From Candidatus Binatia bacterium (GTDB taxonomy: Bacteria; Desulfobacterota; Binatia; UBA12015): a stretch of 64,000 nt of DNA. The DNA is taken from the NCBI GenBank assembly GCA_029243485.1, contig JAQWRY010000053.1, forward strand, positions 1 to 64,000. Reading direction: 5' to 3'. The notes under the pieces are model-generated. The model was not told the origin of the DNA. It did no database searches and was given only the letters and a program-made list of their open reading frames with translations. Numbering within the stretch: position 1 is the first letter of the stretch; each line of letters opens with the position of its first letter. Shown in pieces: positions 30,048-38,340 of the stretch. A program made the translations under genes and the position numbers.

Positions 30048-30770
30048 GTGACCTGGATCGTAGACGTTCTGCTGGCACTTCTCTACCCACCGAGCTGCGT
30101 GGCTTGCGACCGCGACCTGCTCCGCGCGGGCCCGCCGCGCTTCTGCGGCGCCTGCCGAGCGTCTCTCGGGAACGTCGTCGATCCCTGCCGGCACTGCGCC
30201 GAGCCGGCCGCAGCCCCCATTTGCGATCGCTGCGCGCTGGACTTGCCCCCCTTCCGCAGGACTCTCGCCTGCTCGCCTTACCGGGACGACTCGACCCTGG
30301 CGGCCGCGATTGTCCGGTGGAAGTACGACGGCGCGCCCGAGGTCGGCGTTGCGCTCGAGCGCGAGTTCGCCGAGCGGACAGCCTCTGCGGGCCTGTGCTA
30401 CGACCTCGTCGTGCCGGTCCCGCTGCATCGCTCGAAGCTTAGAAGCCGGGGGTTCAACCAGGCAGCGCTCCTCGCCCGCGCACTCACGCGGCTCGCACCG
30501 ACTACCGGCCGCTTCGCCCCCGACGTCCTCATTCGCACGAGCGCAGCATCGGTCCAAGCACGGCTGGGACGAGGCGCTCGAAGCCGGAACGCGCGTGCGG
30601 CCTTCCGCGCCCGACGGCCGGTCCCCGGAAGAACCATCCTCCTGGTCGACGACGTCTTCACGTCCGGCGCCACTGCCGCGTCCTGCGCCTCCGCTCTCCG
30701 CGACGCCGGAGCCAGCCTCGTCGACGTCGCGGTACTGGCACGCACCCCCCGCAGCGGCGCGCGGCCATGA
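30048..30770 (+). CDS. ComF family phosphoribosyltransferase-like protein
   Basis: This 240-aa protein has the ComF architecture. An N-terminal double zinc ribbon (CVACDRD, CGAC, CRHC, CDRC) precedes a type I phosphoribosyltransferase domain with the PRPP loop ILLVDDVFTSGATAASC. YDLVVPVPLHRSKLRSRGFN with NQA is the conserved core. ComF proteins are linked to DNA uptake in competent bacteria and occur widely in non-competent ones, so the role here is open. The start is GTG 30048. The following methyltransferase gene overlaps by four bases. Confidence 0.9.
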   Translation: MTWIVDVLLALLYPPSCVACDRDLLRAGPPRFCGACRASLGNVVDPCRHCAEPAAAPICDRCALDLPPFRRTLACSPYRDDSTLAAAIVRWKYDGAPEVGVALEREFAERTASAGLCYDLVVPVPLHRSKLRSRGFNQAALLARALTRLAPTTGRFAPDVLIRTSAASVQARLGRGARSRNARAAFRARRPVPGRTILLVDDVFTSGATAASCASALRDAGASLVDVAVLARTPRSGARP

Positions 30771-31333
30771 CGGAGCGCGCTACCTGGGACCGCCGCTACG
30801 AGACCGCTGATCCGCCCGCGCCCCCGTCTCCGTTCGTCGTGGCGCAAGCGACGGCTCTGGCGGCTGCCGGAGCCCCCGGTCGAGCTCTCGACCTCGCCTG
30901 CGGCGCCGGCCGCCACGTGAGGTTACTGGCCGACTTGGGGTTCTCCTCGGTCGCGCTGGACTTCTCGCTAGCCGCCGTCGGGCGAGCGGCCAGCGGGCCC
31001 GCGTTCGGGGTGGTCGCCGATGCGGGCGCCCTCCCGTTTCGCACGGGTTCGTTCGATCTGATCGTCCAGACCTGCTTCCTCGACCGGGCGCTCTTCCCCA
31101 CCTTGAGCGCCCTGCTCCGTCCTGGCGGCGTACTGATAGCCGAGACGTTCGCCCTCGCGCAGTTCGAGGCTACCGGCCACCCCCGGCGGGAGTATTGCCT
31201 CGGTCCGGGCGAATTCGAACATCTTTGCGAAGCGCCCGAGACAGGCCTCGAGATCACCGCTGCATCGAGTGCAGATCGCGGCGATGAAAAAAAGCCACGG
31301 CACCTCTGCGCAATCGCAGCCCGTCGGGCTTGA
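30767..31333 (+). CDS. Class I SAM-dependent methyltransferase
   Basis: This 188-aa cytosolic protein begins TERATWDRRYETADPPAPPS, the entry segment of TehB/Tam-like methyltransferases. It has the SAM motif I RALDLACGAGRHVRLLADLG, an acidic end of strand 2 (SVALDFS) and the motif FDLIVQTCFLDRALFP. The substrate is not predictable. It overlaps the comF-type gene by ATGA and is followed by purN after 67 bases, so it may be in the same transcript. Confidence 0.85.
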   Translation: MTERATWDRRYETADPPAPPSPFVVAQATALAAAGAPGRALDLACGAGRHVRLLADLGFSSVALDFSLAAVGRAASGPAFGVVADAGALPFRTGSFDLIVQTCFLDRALFPTLSALLRPGGVLIAETFALAQFEATGHPRREYCLGPGEFEHLCEAPETGLEITAASSADRGDEKKPRHLCAIAARRA

Positions 31334-31400
31334 GTTTCCCTGCCATCGTCCTAATAACAGACAGCCTGTTGGAGGCGCTCACGGGCGGCCCCCCGTTTCT

Positions 31401-32012
31401 ATGAATCTCGGCATCCTCATATCGGGCCGCGGATCGAATCTCAAAGCGATTCTCACCGCGGTCGCCGAACATCGACTAGATGCCACTTCGCGCGTCGTGG
31501 TCAGTAACCGCGCCGGTGTGGGCGGTCTCGAGTATGCGCAGAAACGCGACATCCCAACGAGCGTCGTGCCGCACGGCGAGTTCGCGACGCGCGCGCTGTT
31601 CGACGAGGCCGTCGTTGAGATCCTTCGTGCGCACGATGTCGACACCGTCGCGCTCGCCGGCTTCGATCGACTCATCACACCGGTTCTCCTCGATGCCTTC
31701 CCGGGGCACGTCGTGAACGTGCACCCCGCTCTGCTTCCCTCGTTTCCAGGCCTTCATGCGCAGAGACAAGCCTTGGAGTACGGAGCGCGCGTGACCGGCG
31801 TCACCGTACACCTCGTGGACGAGCAGATGGACCACGGCCCCATCCTTGCGCAAGCAGCCGTGCCCGTACTCGACGACGACACTGAAGAGAGCCTCGCTTC
31901 GAGGATTCTCGAGGAGGAGCACAGAATCTATCCGCTCGCGCTTCAGCGCCTCGCCGACGGCGCTATCCGCGTTGAGGGCCGCCGGGTCTTGGGAGGCGTC
32001 CCATCGACGTAA
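31401..32012 (+). CDS. purN: Phosphoribosylglycinamide formyltransferase
   Basis: PurN transfers the formyl group of 10-formyl-THF to GAR, step three of purine synthesis. From ATG 31401 the 203-aa protein starts MNLGILISGRGSNLKAIL, the phosphate-binding loop. It carries the catalytic motifs HVVNVHPALLPSFPGLHAQR (Asn-His) and TGVTVHLVDEQMDHGPILAQ (Asp). An in-frame upstream extension overlaps the methyltransferase end and is not conserved. It is apart from the purF cluster, 16 kb away. Confidence 0.95.
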   Translation: MNLGILISGRGSNLKAILTAVAEHRLDATSRVVVSNRAGVGGLEYAQKRDIPTSVVPHGEFATRALFDEAVVEILRAHDVDTVALAGFDRLITPVLLDAFPGHVVNVHPALLPSFPGLHAQRQALEYGARVTGVTVHLVDEQMDHGPILAQAAVPVLDDDTEESLASRILEEEHRIYPLALQRLADGAIRVEGRRVLGGVPST

Positions 32013-32053
32013 AGGATCAGCGAAGCTCACCGACCGCAGCCGAGGTACGAGGG

Positions 32054-33484
32054 CTGCGCGAACGGGGCGAACTCCATCGGGTCATCGATCAGTACGGTGC
32101 AATCGACGAGAGTGGCGTCGAGGGTTGGGACGATCTCGACCTCGTGCTCGAACTCGCGCGAACCTATTCGCTCGTCGGCAACGAGGCTCGGGTCGAGCAG
32201 TTCTTTCTTCGCTGCGTCGAGCTGAATCCGCGTCGCGCCGCGCTCTATCACTGTCAGATCGGCTGGCACTTCCAGCGCAAGAAGCGGTGGGCGCGCGCGC
32301 TCTCGTGGTACGACCGCGCGCTCGAGACCTTCCAGGCCTATCATCTCTGCCTGTTCCGCAAGGGCTACTGCCTCGAACGCCTCCACCGCCCCCGTGCTGC
32401 GGTCGATGCGTTCAAGTCCGCCGACGAGTCGTACTCAGCATCTCCACCGGAACAACAAGAGCGCGGCCGTGGGATTCAGATTCAGGTTCTCTTTCACCTG
32501 GCGCGCAACCTCCGCGAGGTCGGAGAAACCGAGCGGGCCCGCGCGGCGCTGGACCGCTGCGCCCACCTCGACGACCGGCCGGGCGAGCGTGTCATCCGTA
32601 GCGAGCACCGATTGGCGAGCTACGGCGAAACCTACCTGCGCGACGAGAATCACCAAGCCGCCATCCGCTGCCTCGAGGAGGCCCGCGGCCTCGACGCCGG
32701 CTCGTCCGTCATCTGGGAGCGGCTCGGCCGCGCGTATGAACGCAGCGATCGCCTCGAAGATGCCGAGGCCGCGCTTCGCCGATCGACAGAGCTCCCCAAG
32801 GGAGAGGTCGCGTTGGTCGCGCTCGGTTCGTTCCTGCGCCGCGCCGGCCGAGTGACCGAGGCTGCCCAGGTTCTGGCCAGCGCGCTCGAGCGTCACCCGC
32901 GAGGTGAAGTCCAGATCCGCATGGAGTTCGCCGAGCTCCAGATCGCACTCAACCGTCCGCGCTCGGCACTCGAAGAGCTCGAACGACTCGCCGGGGGACG
33001 CGTCCCTCCGGGGTCGACCCTGGCCGCCGCGGTAGAGTCGCGCATCGCGGAAGTGCTGATCCAGCACGGACAGCTCTCGCGTGCCCTCCCGTACCTACGC
33101 TCCGCGGCCGAACAAGAAGCTGCGGGCGAAGTGGAGCGTGCCCGTTTGGATGCCCTCCTTGCGCGCATCGAATCTCCCCAGGGGCAGCCGACGGCGACCG
33201 AGAGCGTCGTCGACGAGCCGCTGCCCGACGAGCTCGCACGAGTGCTCGGTCGTGAGCGCCCCAGAGTCGAGGGCCGCGTCGCGAGCTACTTCGCAGACCG
33301 CGGGTTTGGCTTCATCGCACATGGCGACGGCGGCGAGACGATCTTCTTCCACGTGAGCCACTGCGAGATCCGCGACGGAGAAGCCCTCGCGGCCGGGAAC
33401 GAAGTGTCGTTCGTGGTCGGTCTGAACCAGCGGAACCGCCGACCCCAGGCCGAGAAGGTCCGGCTGCGCGCGGCGGCGCAGTAG
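32054..33484 (+). CDS. TPR-repeat protein with C-terminal cold-shock domain
   Basis: About eight tetratricopeptide-like helical repeats, for example YHCQIGWHFQRKKRWARALS, VIWERLGRAYERSDRLEDAE and RIAEVLIQHGQLSRALPYLR, precede a C-terminal cold-shock domain. The latter has RNP1 (RGFGFIAHG) and RNP2 (IFFHVS). The fusion suggests an RNA-binding protein with a protein-interaction scaffold. GTG 32144 is the first ordinary start. The frame stays open with coding-like content upstream to 32013, and a CTG at 32054 follows GAGG by nine bases; that CTG is used here tentatively. It lies directly after purN. Confidence 0.82.
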   Translation: MRERGELHRVIDQYGAIDESGVEGWDDLDLVLELARTYSLVGNEARVEQFFLRCVELNPRRAALYHCQIGWHFQRKKRWARALSWYDRALETFQAYHLCLFRKGYCLERLHRPRAAVDAFKSADESYSASPPEQQERGRGIQIQVLFHLARNLREVGETERARAALDRCAHLDDRPGERVIRSEHRLASYGETYLRDENHQAAIRCLEEARGLDAGSSVIWERLGRAYERSDRLEDAEAALRRSTELPKGEVALVALGSFLRRAGRVTEAAQVLASALERHPRGEVQIRMEFAELQIALNRPRSALEELERLAGGRVPPGSTLAAAVESRIAEVLIQHGQLSRALPYLRSAAEQEAAGEVERARLDALLARIESPQGQPTATESVVDEPLPDELARVLGRERPRVEGRVASYFADRGFGFIAHGDGGETIFFHVSHCEIRDGEALAAGNEVSFVVGLNQRNRRPQAEKVRLRAAAQ

Positions 33485-33486
33485 CG

Positions 33487-34179
33487 CTACCGGACCGCGC
33501 GGTACAGCCGCGCCAAACGGTCTGGCGAGACGCCCACGAAGTATGCGAACCGAAGCCACCACATCAGGGTGATCGTCCGAAGGACGCCTCGCGTCTCCCA
33601 ACGCCGTCCGGACGTACTCACCTTCGCGCGGAGACTCGCGATCGGCCCCTCATCCTTCAGGCGCTTGCTGAGTGCGAGGTCCTCCATCACAGGAATGGCC
33701 TCGAACCCGCCGACGGCCTCGAACACGGCGCGCCGCACGAAGATCGCCTGATCCCCGGTGTAGAGGCGGCTCCAGCGCGATCGCCGATTCATCGCAGCCG
33801 CGACAACGCGAAGCATCGCACTGGCTCCGCGCAGATCGACGTCGAAACGGCCCGCGACGGCACCCTCATCGAGTGCGGCACAGACCTGATCGTGCCAGTC
33901 CGCGGGCAACCACGTGTCCGCGTGAAGGAAGATCAAGGCATTCCCGGTGGTCGACTCGGCCCCCACGTTCATCTGGTTCGCGCGGCCCCGTGTCGCCTGG
34001 ACCACCCGGACCCCCAGCGCCTCGGTGCGCGCCACCGTGTCGTCCGCGCTCCCGCCGTCGACCACGACGATCTCATGCGTTCCCGCCGGCCCCACGCTGC
34101 GCAGCGCCGCCTCGATCTCGTGCGCTTCCTCGAGCGCAGGTACCACGACGGAAACCGACCACGGGCCGGTCGGCGTCAT
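33487..34179 (-). CDS. Family 2 glycosyltransferase (TIGR04283-like)
   Basis: This 230-aa GT-A fold enzyme is predicted to transfer a sugar from a nucleotide donor. It begins SVSVVVPALEEAHEIEAALR. VVVDGGSADDTVARTE and LIFLHADTWLPADW place the donor site and DxD-like region, and GDQAIFVRRAVFEAVGGFEA with PVMEDLALSKRL gives the acceptor/catalytic ED motif. C-terminal hydrophobic residues may attach it to the membrane. ATG 34179 overlaps the pyrD stop (ATGA). The family includes enzymes near arsenosugar genes, but no such genes are here. Confidence 0.85.
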   Translation of the reverse strand: MTPTGPWSVSVVVPALEEAHEIEAALRSVGPAGTHEIVVVDGGSADDTVARTEALGVRVVQATRGRANQMNVGAESTTGNALIFLHADTWLPADWHDQVCAALDEGAVAGRFDVDLRGASAMLRVVAAAMNRRSRWSRLYTGDQAIFVRRAVFEAVGGFEAIPVMEDLALSKRLKDEGPIASLRAKVSTSGRRWETRGVLRTITLMWWLRFAYFVGVSPDRLARLYRAVR

Positions 34180-35315
34180 CGCGCGTCCGCGGCGACTGCC
34201 GCCGCTTCCTTCGCGCCGGCCCCGACGAGCTCGGTCACCGAGTTGCAGCCCCGCCGCGCCAGCTCGCGATCGAGCTGGATGGCGAGGCGTCGCGCTAGGA
34301 GCGGGCCTTCGTAGATCATCCCGGTGTAGAGCGAGACGAGATCGGCGCCCGCGTCGAGCTTCGCGATGACGTCCTCCACCGTGAAGATGCCGCCGATCCC
34401 GATGATCGGTACGTCGGGCCCGACGACGAAGCGGATCCGCGAGAGGATTCGAGTCGACCGCTCGCGCAGCGGTGCCCCCGAAAGACCACCGACCTCGGCG
34501 CGCAGCGGACTCGCGATGCCCTCGCGAGACAGGGTCGTGTTGGTCGCGATGAAGCCTTCCGCGCCCGCCGACAGTGCGGCGGCGCAGATTTCGGGAACGC
34601 CGTCCTCGGCGAGATCCGGCGAGAGCTTCACCAGGACCTTCGGGCAACTCACGCCGAGCCCCAGCAGTTTGAGCTCGCCGCATACCGCCTCGACGAGCTT
34701 GGCGAGACGCGTCGGCTCCTGCAGATCCCGCAGTCCGGGAGTATTGGGGGAACTCACGTTTACCGCGACGTAGTCCGCGTAGCGGCCGAGTCGGCGGGTA
34801 GACTCGCGGTAGTCCAGAAGTTCCTTTTCCGGATCGCCGACGTGCACGCGAGAACTGCCGACGTTGATTCCGACCGGAGCGCGGGGTCGCGCGTGCAGGC
34901 TTGCGTTCAACCGGGCCTCGACGGCCGTCGCCCCTTGGTTGTTGAACCCGAGCCGGTTCACGACCGCCTCGTCTTCGGGCAGCCGGAACAAACGTGGCGA
35001 GGGATTCCCCGGCTGGGCGAGTGCGGTGACGGTTCCCAGTTCGGCGAAGCCGAAACCCAGAGCAGGCCACAGATGGCTCGCGACCGCGTTCTTGTCGAAG
35101 CCCGCGGCGAGGCCGATTGGGTTCGGAAAGGTCAATCCGAGGAGGCGCCTCTCCAGGCGAGAGCTCGTCGGCGGAGCGGCGCGCAGGCCCGCACGTGCAG
35201 CCCAACCCAAGGCCGTTCCCGCGACGCTTGAGAGGCGGACCGCCTGACGATGCGCCTCTTCCGCTCCGAGCCCGAAGAGCAGCGGACGAATCCGCGCGTA
35301 CAGGGACTCGCTCAC
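34176..35315 (-). CDS. pyrD: Dihydroorotate dehydrogenase (quinone), class 2
   Basis: PyrD oxidises dihydroorotate to orotate with FMN and passes electrons to quinone. The 379-aa protein has the amphipathic N-terminal helix region (SESLYARIRPLLFGLGAEEA) that marks membrane-associated class 2 enzymes. Further matches are the substrate loop VVNRLGFNNQGA, the catalytic Ser in AVNVSSPNTPGLRDLQ, FMN contacts in VLVKLSPDL and GVGGI-like IIGIGGIFTVEDV, then LVSLYTGMIYEGP. It overlaps both the glutaredoxin gene upstream and the glycosyltransferase gene downstream. Confidence 0.96.
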   Translation of the reverse strand: MSESLYARIRPLLFGLGAEEAHRQAVRLSSVAGTALGWAARAGLRAAPPTSSRLERRLLGLTFPNPIGLAAGFDKNAVASHLWPALGFGFAELGTVTALAQPGNPSPRLFRLPEDEAVVNRLGFNNQGATAVEARLNASLHARPRAPVGINVGSSRVHVGDPEKELLDYRESTRRLGRYADYVAVNVSSPNTPGLRDLQEPTRLAKLVEAVCGELKLLGLGVSCPKVLVKLSPDLAEDGVPEICAAALSAGAEGFIATNTTLSREGIASPLRAEVGGLSGAPLRERSTRILSRIRFVVGPDVPIIGIGGIFTVEDVIAKLDAGADLVSLYTGMIYEGPLLARRLAIQLDRELARRGCNSVTELVGAGAKEAAAVAADAR

Positions 35316-35566
35316 TCGCTCAGCAGCGGATCCAGTTGTCCGCGACTCTCGAGCGCCGCGAGTTCGTCGTAGCCGCCGATGGACTCGTCGCCGATGAAGA
35401 TCTGCGGCACCGTGCGCTGCCCGGTGACGTCCGCCAGTCGCGCCCGCTCCTCGAAGTCGCCGGCGACGTCGACTTCAGTGAATGCGACGCCTTTTTCTGC
35501 GAGAAGATCCTTCGCAGCGTGACAGTAGGGGCAGTAGGGCGTGGTGTAGATTTTGACCGCGGACAT
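35312..35566 (-). CDS. grxC: Glutaredoxin 3
   Basis: This 84-aa dithiol glutaredoxin begins SAVKIYTTPYCPYCHAAKDL, with active-site CPYC. It has the glutathione-binding TVPQIF (cis-Pro) and GGYDELAALE motifs. It reduces protein disulfides and glutathione mixed disulfides in the cytosol. It overlaps the pyrD start by four bases and is divergent from mazG across 50 bases that must hold both promoters. Confidence 0.95.
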   Translation of the reverse strand: MSAVKIYTTPYCPYCHAAKDLLAEKGVAFTEVDVAGDFEERARLADVTGQRTVPQIFIGDESIGGYDELAALESRGQLDPLLSE

Positions 35567-35616
35567 CCTGCCTTTTTCCTAGAGGTTGGCCCCACCTGCG
35601 GCAAATAGGAGACGAC

Positions 35617-36402
35617 GTGAAGGATTTCGACGATCTGGTGGCGGTCATGGCCCGCCTGCGAGCCCCCGACGGCTGCCCCTGGGACCGGGAGCAGACGCAC
35701 TCCTCCATCCGGAAGTACGTGATCGAGGAGGCCTACGAGGTGGCCGAAGCGATCGACCAGGGTGACCCGAACGAGCTCTGCACCGAGCTCGGTGACCTGC
35801 TCCTTCAGGTGGTCTTCCACGCCCGGATGGCCGAGGAGGCCGGCACATTTGCCGTCGCGGACGTTTGTCAGGCGGTCGTCCAGAAGCTCGAGAGGCGTCA
35901 TCCCCACGTCTTCGGCGACGTCGGGGTAAGGGATTCCGCCGAGGTGTCCACGAACTGGGAAGTCATCAAGGCCGCCGAACGTGGGCCCGGCGCCTCGGCC
36001 ATCGACGGGGTTCCAAAGGCCCTACCCGCCCTTCAGCGGGCGGAACGAGTCTCGGAGAAGGCGTCCCGCACAGGCTTCGACTGGCCGGGTCCGGCCGAGG
36101 TTCTGGAGAAGCTGGACGAGGAGCGGGCGGAGCTCGCGGAGGCCCTCGCCGGGGGCGATCCCGAGAGAATCGGCGACGAGCTCGGGGACGTCCTATTCAC
36201 GGTGGCCAACCTCGCCCGGAAGCTCGAACGGGAGCCGGAGTTGGCCCTCAGCCGGGCCGTCGACCGGTTCGAGCAACGATTCCGGCAAGTGGAATCGACC
36301 GCACGCGAAGCGCGCGAAGACCTAGGGGCCCTTGCCCCCGAGGCCCTGGAGGCCCGCTGGCAGGCTGCAAAAAGAACCCTCGCAGGCGGTCAGACGGATT
36401 GA
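35617..36402 (+). CDS. mazG: Nucleoside triphosphate pyrophosphohydrolase MazG
   Basis: MazG hydrolyses (d)NTPs to NMP and pyrophosphate, cleaning the nucleotide pool. The 261-aa protein has two MazG domains. The first has CPWDREQTHSSIRKYVIEEA and EEAYEVAEAI with ELGDLLLQVVFHA (the EExxE and ExxD metal motifs). The second has EERAELAEAL with DELGDVLFTVANLARKLERE. The start is GTG 35617 with AGGAG about six bases upstream. rpsT follows after 49 bases. Confidence 0.95.
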   Translation: MKDFDDLVAVMARLRAPDGCPWDREQTHSSIRKYVIEEAYEVAEAIDQGDPNELCTELGDLLLQVVFHARMAEEAGTFAVADVCQAVVQKLERRHPHVFGDVGVRDSAEVSTNWEVIKAAERGPGASAIDGVPKALPALQRAERVSEKASRTGFDWPGPAEVLEKLDEERAELAEALAGGDPERIGDELGDVLFTVANLARKLEREPELALSRAVDRFEQRFRQVESTAREAREDLGALAPEALEARWQAAKRTLAGGQTD

Positions 36403-36404
36403 CC

Positions 36405-36416
36405 CGGGCGCGCCCG
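36405..36416. repeat. Perfect 12-bp palindrome after mazG
   Basis: CGGGCGCGCCCG follows the mazG stop by two bases. It may add mRNA stability or act as part of a terminator. No T-tract follows, so termination is not supported. The short spacing to rpsT also makes it a possible leader element of that gene. Confidence 0.3.
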
Positions 36417-36451
36417 ATCGTTAGGGAACGCGGGATCAGGCGAGGAATCTA

Positions 36452-36715
36452 ATGGCGAATCACCCATCAGCGATCAAACGGCACCGTCAGTCCATCAAGC
36501 GCGCAGCCCGGAATCAGGCGATCCGGACCAACGTGCGGACTTCGGTGAAAAAGGTGCGCGCCCTCGTCCAGTCGGGCGACAAGGCGGCCGCGACCGAAGC
36601 GGTCATCCAGGTACAGCGCACACTGGACAAGGCTGTCTCGAAGGGTGTTCTGCATCGCAAGAACGCCTCTCGCCGAGCCGCTCGCCTCGCGCGTCACGTC
36701 GACGCGTTGAGCTGA
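36452..36715 (+). CDS. rpsT: 30S ribosomal protein S20
   Basis: S20 is a primary 16S rRNA-binding protein. The 87-aa product has the family pattern: basic N-terminus ANHPSAIKRHRQSIKRAARN, NVRTSVKKVRALVQ, and a C-terminal KGVLHRKNASRRAARLARHV. GAGGAAT precedes the ATG. Its last 22 bases overlap the convergent 3' end of holA. Confidence 0.97.
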   Translation: MANHPSAIKRHRQSIKRAARNQAIRTNVRTSVKKVRALVQSGDKAAATEAVIQVQRTLDKAVSKGVLHRKNASRRAARLARHVDALS

Positions 36716-37728
36716 AGCAGCATCCTCTCCAAACCCGCGGCAGGGTCTCCATGCCCGGTCTTGGCGGCGACGTCGACCTGACCGAGCTGGCGTAGCGCAC
36801 GAACCAGCTCCCCCCGGCGGAAGTTCCGCGCCCGCGGGACTACGAAGTAGCCGCGACCGCCGCCGAAGGCCTTCATCGCGGCTGATTCGTCGAGCCCCGA
36901 ATCCAGGAGCGCCCGGGCACGCAGCAACGCACGGAGCGCGCCCGCCAGCTGCCCCACGATCATTTCTGGTCGCTCTCCCTGCGCGAGCGACCTGCGAAGC
37001 TCCGCGATCGCACGACCGATGCGCCGCTCACGCAGCGCCCCCTCGAGCGCGAAGGCGGTGAGAGCGCGCTCGCCTCCGAGGCTCTCGAGAACCTGCCTCG
37101 GCTCGACCTTGTTGTCGCCGAACCGCAGCGAGAGCTTCTCGAGCTCGTTCACCATCCGCGACGTATCGTCTTGGATGAAGTCCACGAAGACGGCCAGTGC
37201 CTCACGGGTCAACTGAACCGAGCGCTCCTTCGCGAGGCCGGCCGCCGCATCGATCAGCTCGCCCCGCGCACGGCTTCCGTCGCGTTTGGAACCCATCCCG
37301 AGCATCTCGACGTCGCCCTGCTTCTTCAGTGCCGCAAAGAGGGTCTTCCGCATGTCCGGCGCTTCGCTGACCACGACGAAACGGGTCTGGGGAGGGATGT
37401 CGTCCAGCAGCGCCGCGACGCCCTTCTGGACGTCTTCTCTGAGCTTCTCCGGCTGCCGCAGCGCGACGAACCGGGTGCCCATGAGGGGCAGGGTCATGAC
37501 CGCGACGCAGATCGACTCGAGGTCGGTACGGTCCCCGTAGATCGTCTCGGCCGCGCCGAAGGCCGGCGGGTCGCCGACGGCATCCTTCTGAAGCGCGGCG
37601 AGTCTTTCTCGGACGAGATACGAATCGCCCGCAAGGAGGAGCGCCTTGGCCGAGTCGCGTTTCGGCTTGGGCTTTGCCTTGGCCTTGGCAGCGCCGCCCT
37701 TGGCGGCCGACTGGCGCTTCGTACTCAG
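36694..37728 (-). CDS. holA: DNA polymerase III delta subunit, probable CTG start
   Basis: HolA (delta) opens the sliding clamp during loading. Conserved segments include ALLLAGDSYLVRERLAALQK, IPPQTRFVVVSEAPDMRKTL and the C-terminal FVVPRARNFRRGELVRALRQ. The first ATG (37497) gives only 267 aa and would discard the conserved N-terminal domain. CTG 37728 overlaps the lptE stop (CTGA) and has GGAGG four bases upstream, giving 344 aa, a normal HolA length. The non-standard start is inferred from reading frame, Shine-Dalgarno and homology blocks. Its 3' end overlaps rpsT. Confidence 0.88.
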   Translation of the reverse strand: MSTKRQSAAKGGAAKAKAKPKPKRDSAKALLLAGDSYLVRERLAALQKDAVGDPPAFGAAETIYGDRTDLESICVAVMTLPLMGTRFVALRQPEKLREDVQKGVAALLDDIPPQTRFVVVSEAPDMRKTLFAALKKQGDVEMLGMGSKRDGSRARGELIDAAAGLAKERSVQLTREALAVFVDFIQDDTSRMVNELEKLSLRFGDNKVEPRQVLESLGGERALTAFALEGALRERRIGRAIAELRRSLAQGERPEMIVGQLAGALRALLRARALLDSGLDESAAMKAFGGGRGYFVVPRARNFRRGELVRALRQLGQVDVAAKTGHGDPAAGLERMLLQLNAST

Positions 37729-38306
37729 AAGTCCTCCACCATCGAGTTGTAGAGATCGCGGGACATGTTCTCCAGAACGCGTTCGATCGCCTCGTCTTTC
37801 TGCGATTCGGACAGCTGCACTTCGGTGAGTTGGGCGAGGTTCTGCTGGTTCAACGTGGATTGCTCCTGGAACTGGGAGGACTGAACCACGACGGTCCCTG
37901 GCACCGCGCCGAACGAGTCGCTCTCCCGCAGGTTCGCCACCCGCCAGACGAGCGCCTTGCGGCGCGTATCCAGCAGCGAAGCTGAGAGCGTCATGACCGT
38001 CTCGTACTGGAGAGCCTCATCCGAGTTCGAGAAGGCGATCGGGCGGGACTGAAGCGACTCAATCACGCCCTCCAAGACCACATCGGCCGTGTCTTCGGAG
38101 ACCAGCTCGAAGTTCCCGCGGCGCAGGATCTCGTCCTCGAGCGCGTCGCGGACGCCGTTCTCGAGGCCGGGTTCACGGCTCTGATTGGTGAAGGTCGAGA
38201 CGTAGACGGTGGTTCCGCCGCCCGGGAGTACACTCGCGTCGCCGGGGAAGTGATACCCGCAGCCGACGATTCCGAGCGAAACCACCACTGCCAGCCACCG
38301 AACCAT
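37725..38306 (-). CDS. lptE: LPS-assembly lipoprotein LptE
   Basis: LptE plugs the LptD barrel that inserts LPS into the outer membrane. The 193-aa protein has a short signal with lipobox GIVGC (Cys16) and the typical GCGYHFPGDASVLP start. TTVYVSTFTNQSREPGLENG and the region DTADVVLEGVIESLQSRPIA are family blocks. The C-terminal helix includes RDLYNSMVEDF. The leuS-lptE-holA order is common in Gram-negatives. LptD is not in the window. Confidence 0.92.
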   Translation of the reverse strand: MVRWLAVVVSLGIVGCGYHFPGDASVLPGGGTTVYVSTFTNQSREPGLENGVRDALEDEILRRGNFELVSEDTADVVLEGVIESLQSRPIAFSNSDEALQYETVMTLSASLLDTRRKALVWRVANLRESDSFGAVPGTVVVQSSQFQEQSTLNQQNLAQLTEVQLSESQKDEAIERVLENMSRDLYNSMVEDF

Positions 38307-38340
38307 CCGTTCCTCCTCGATACGCGCGTTCGCGGTGCGC

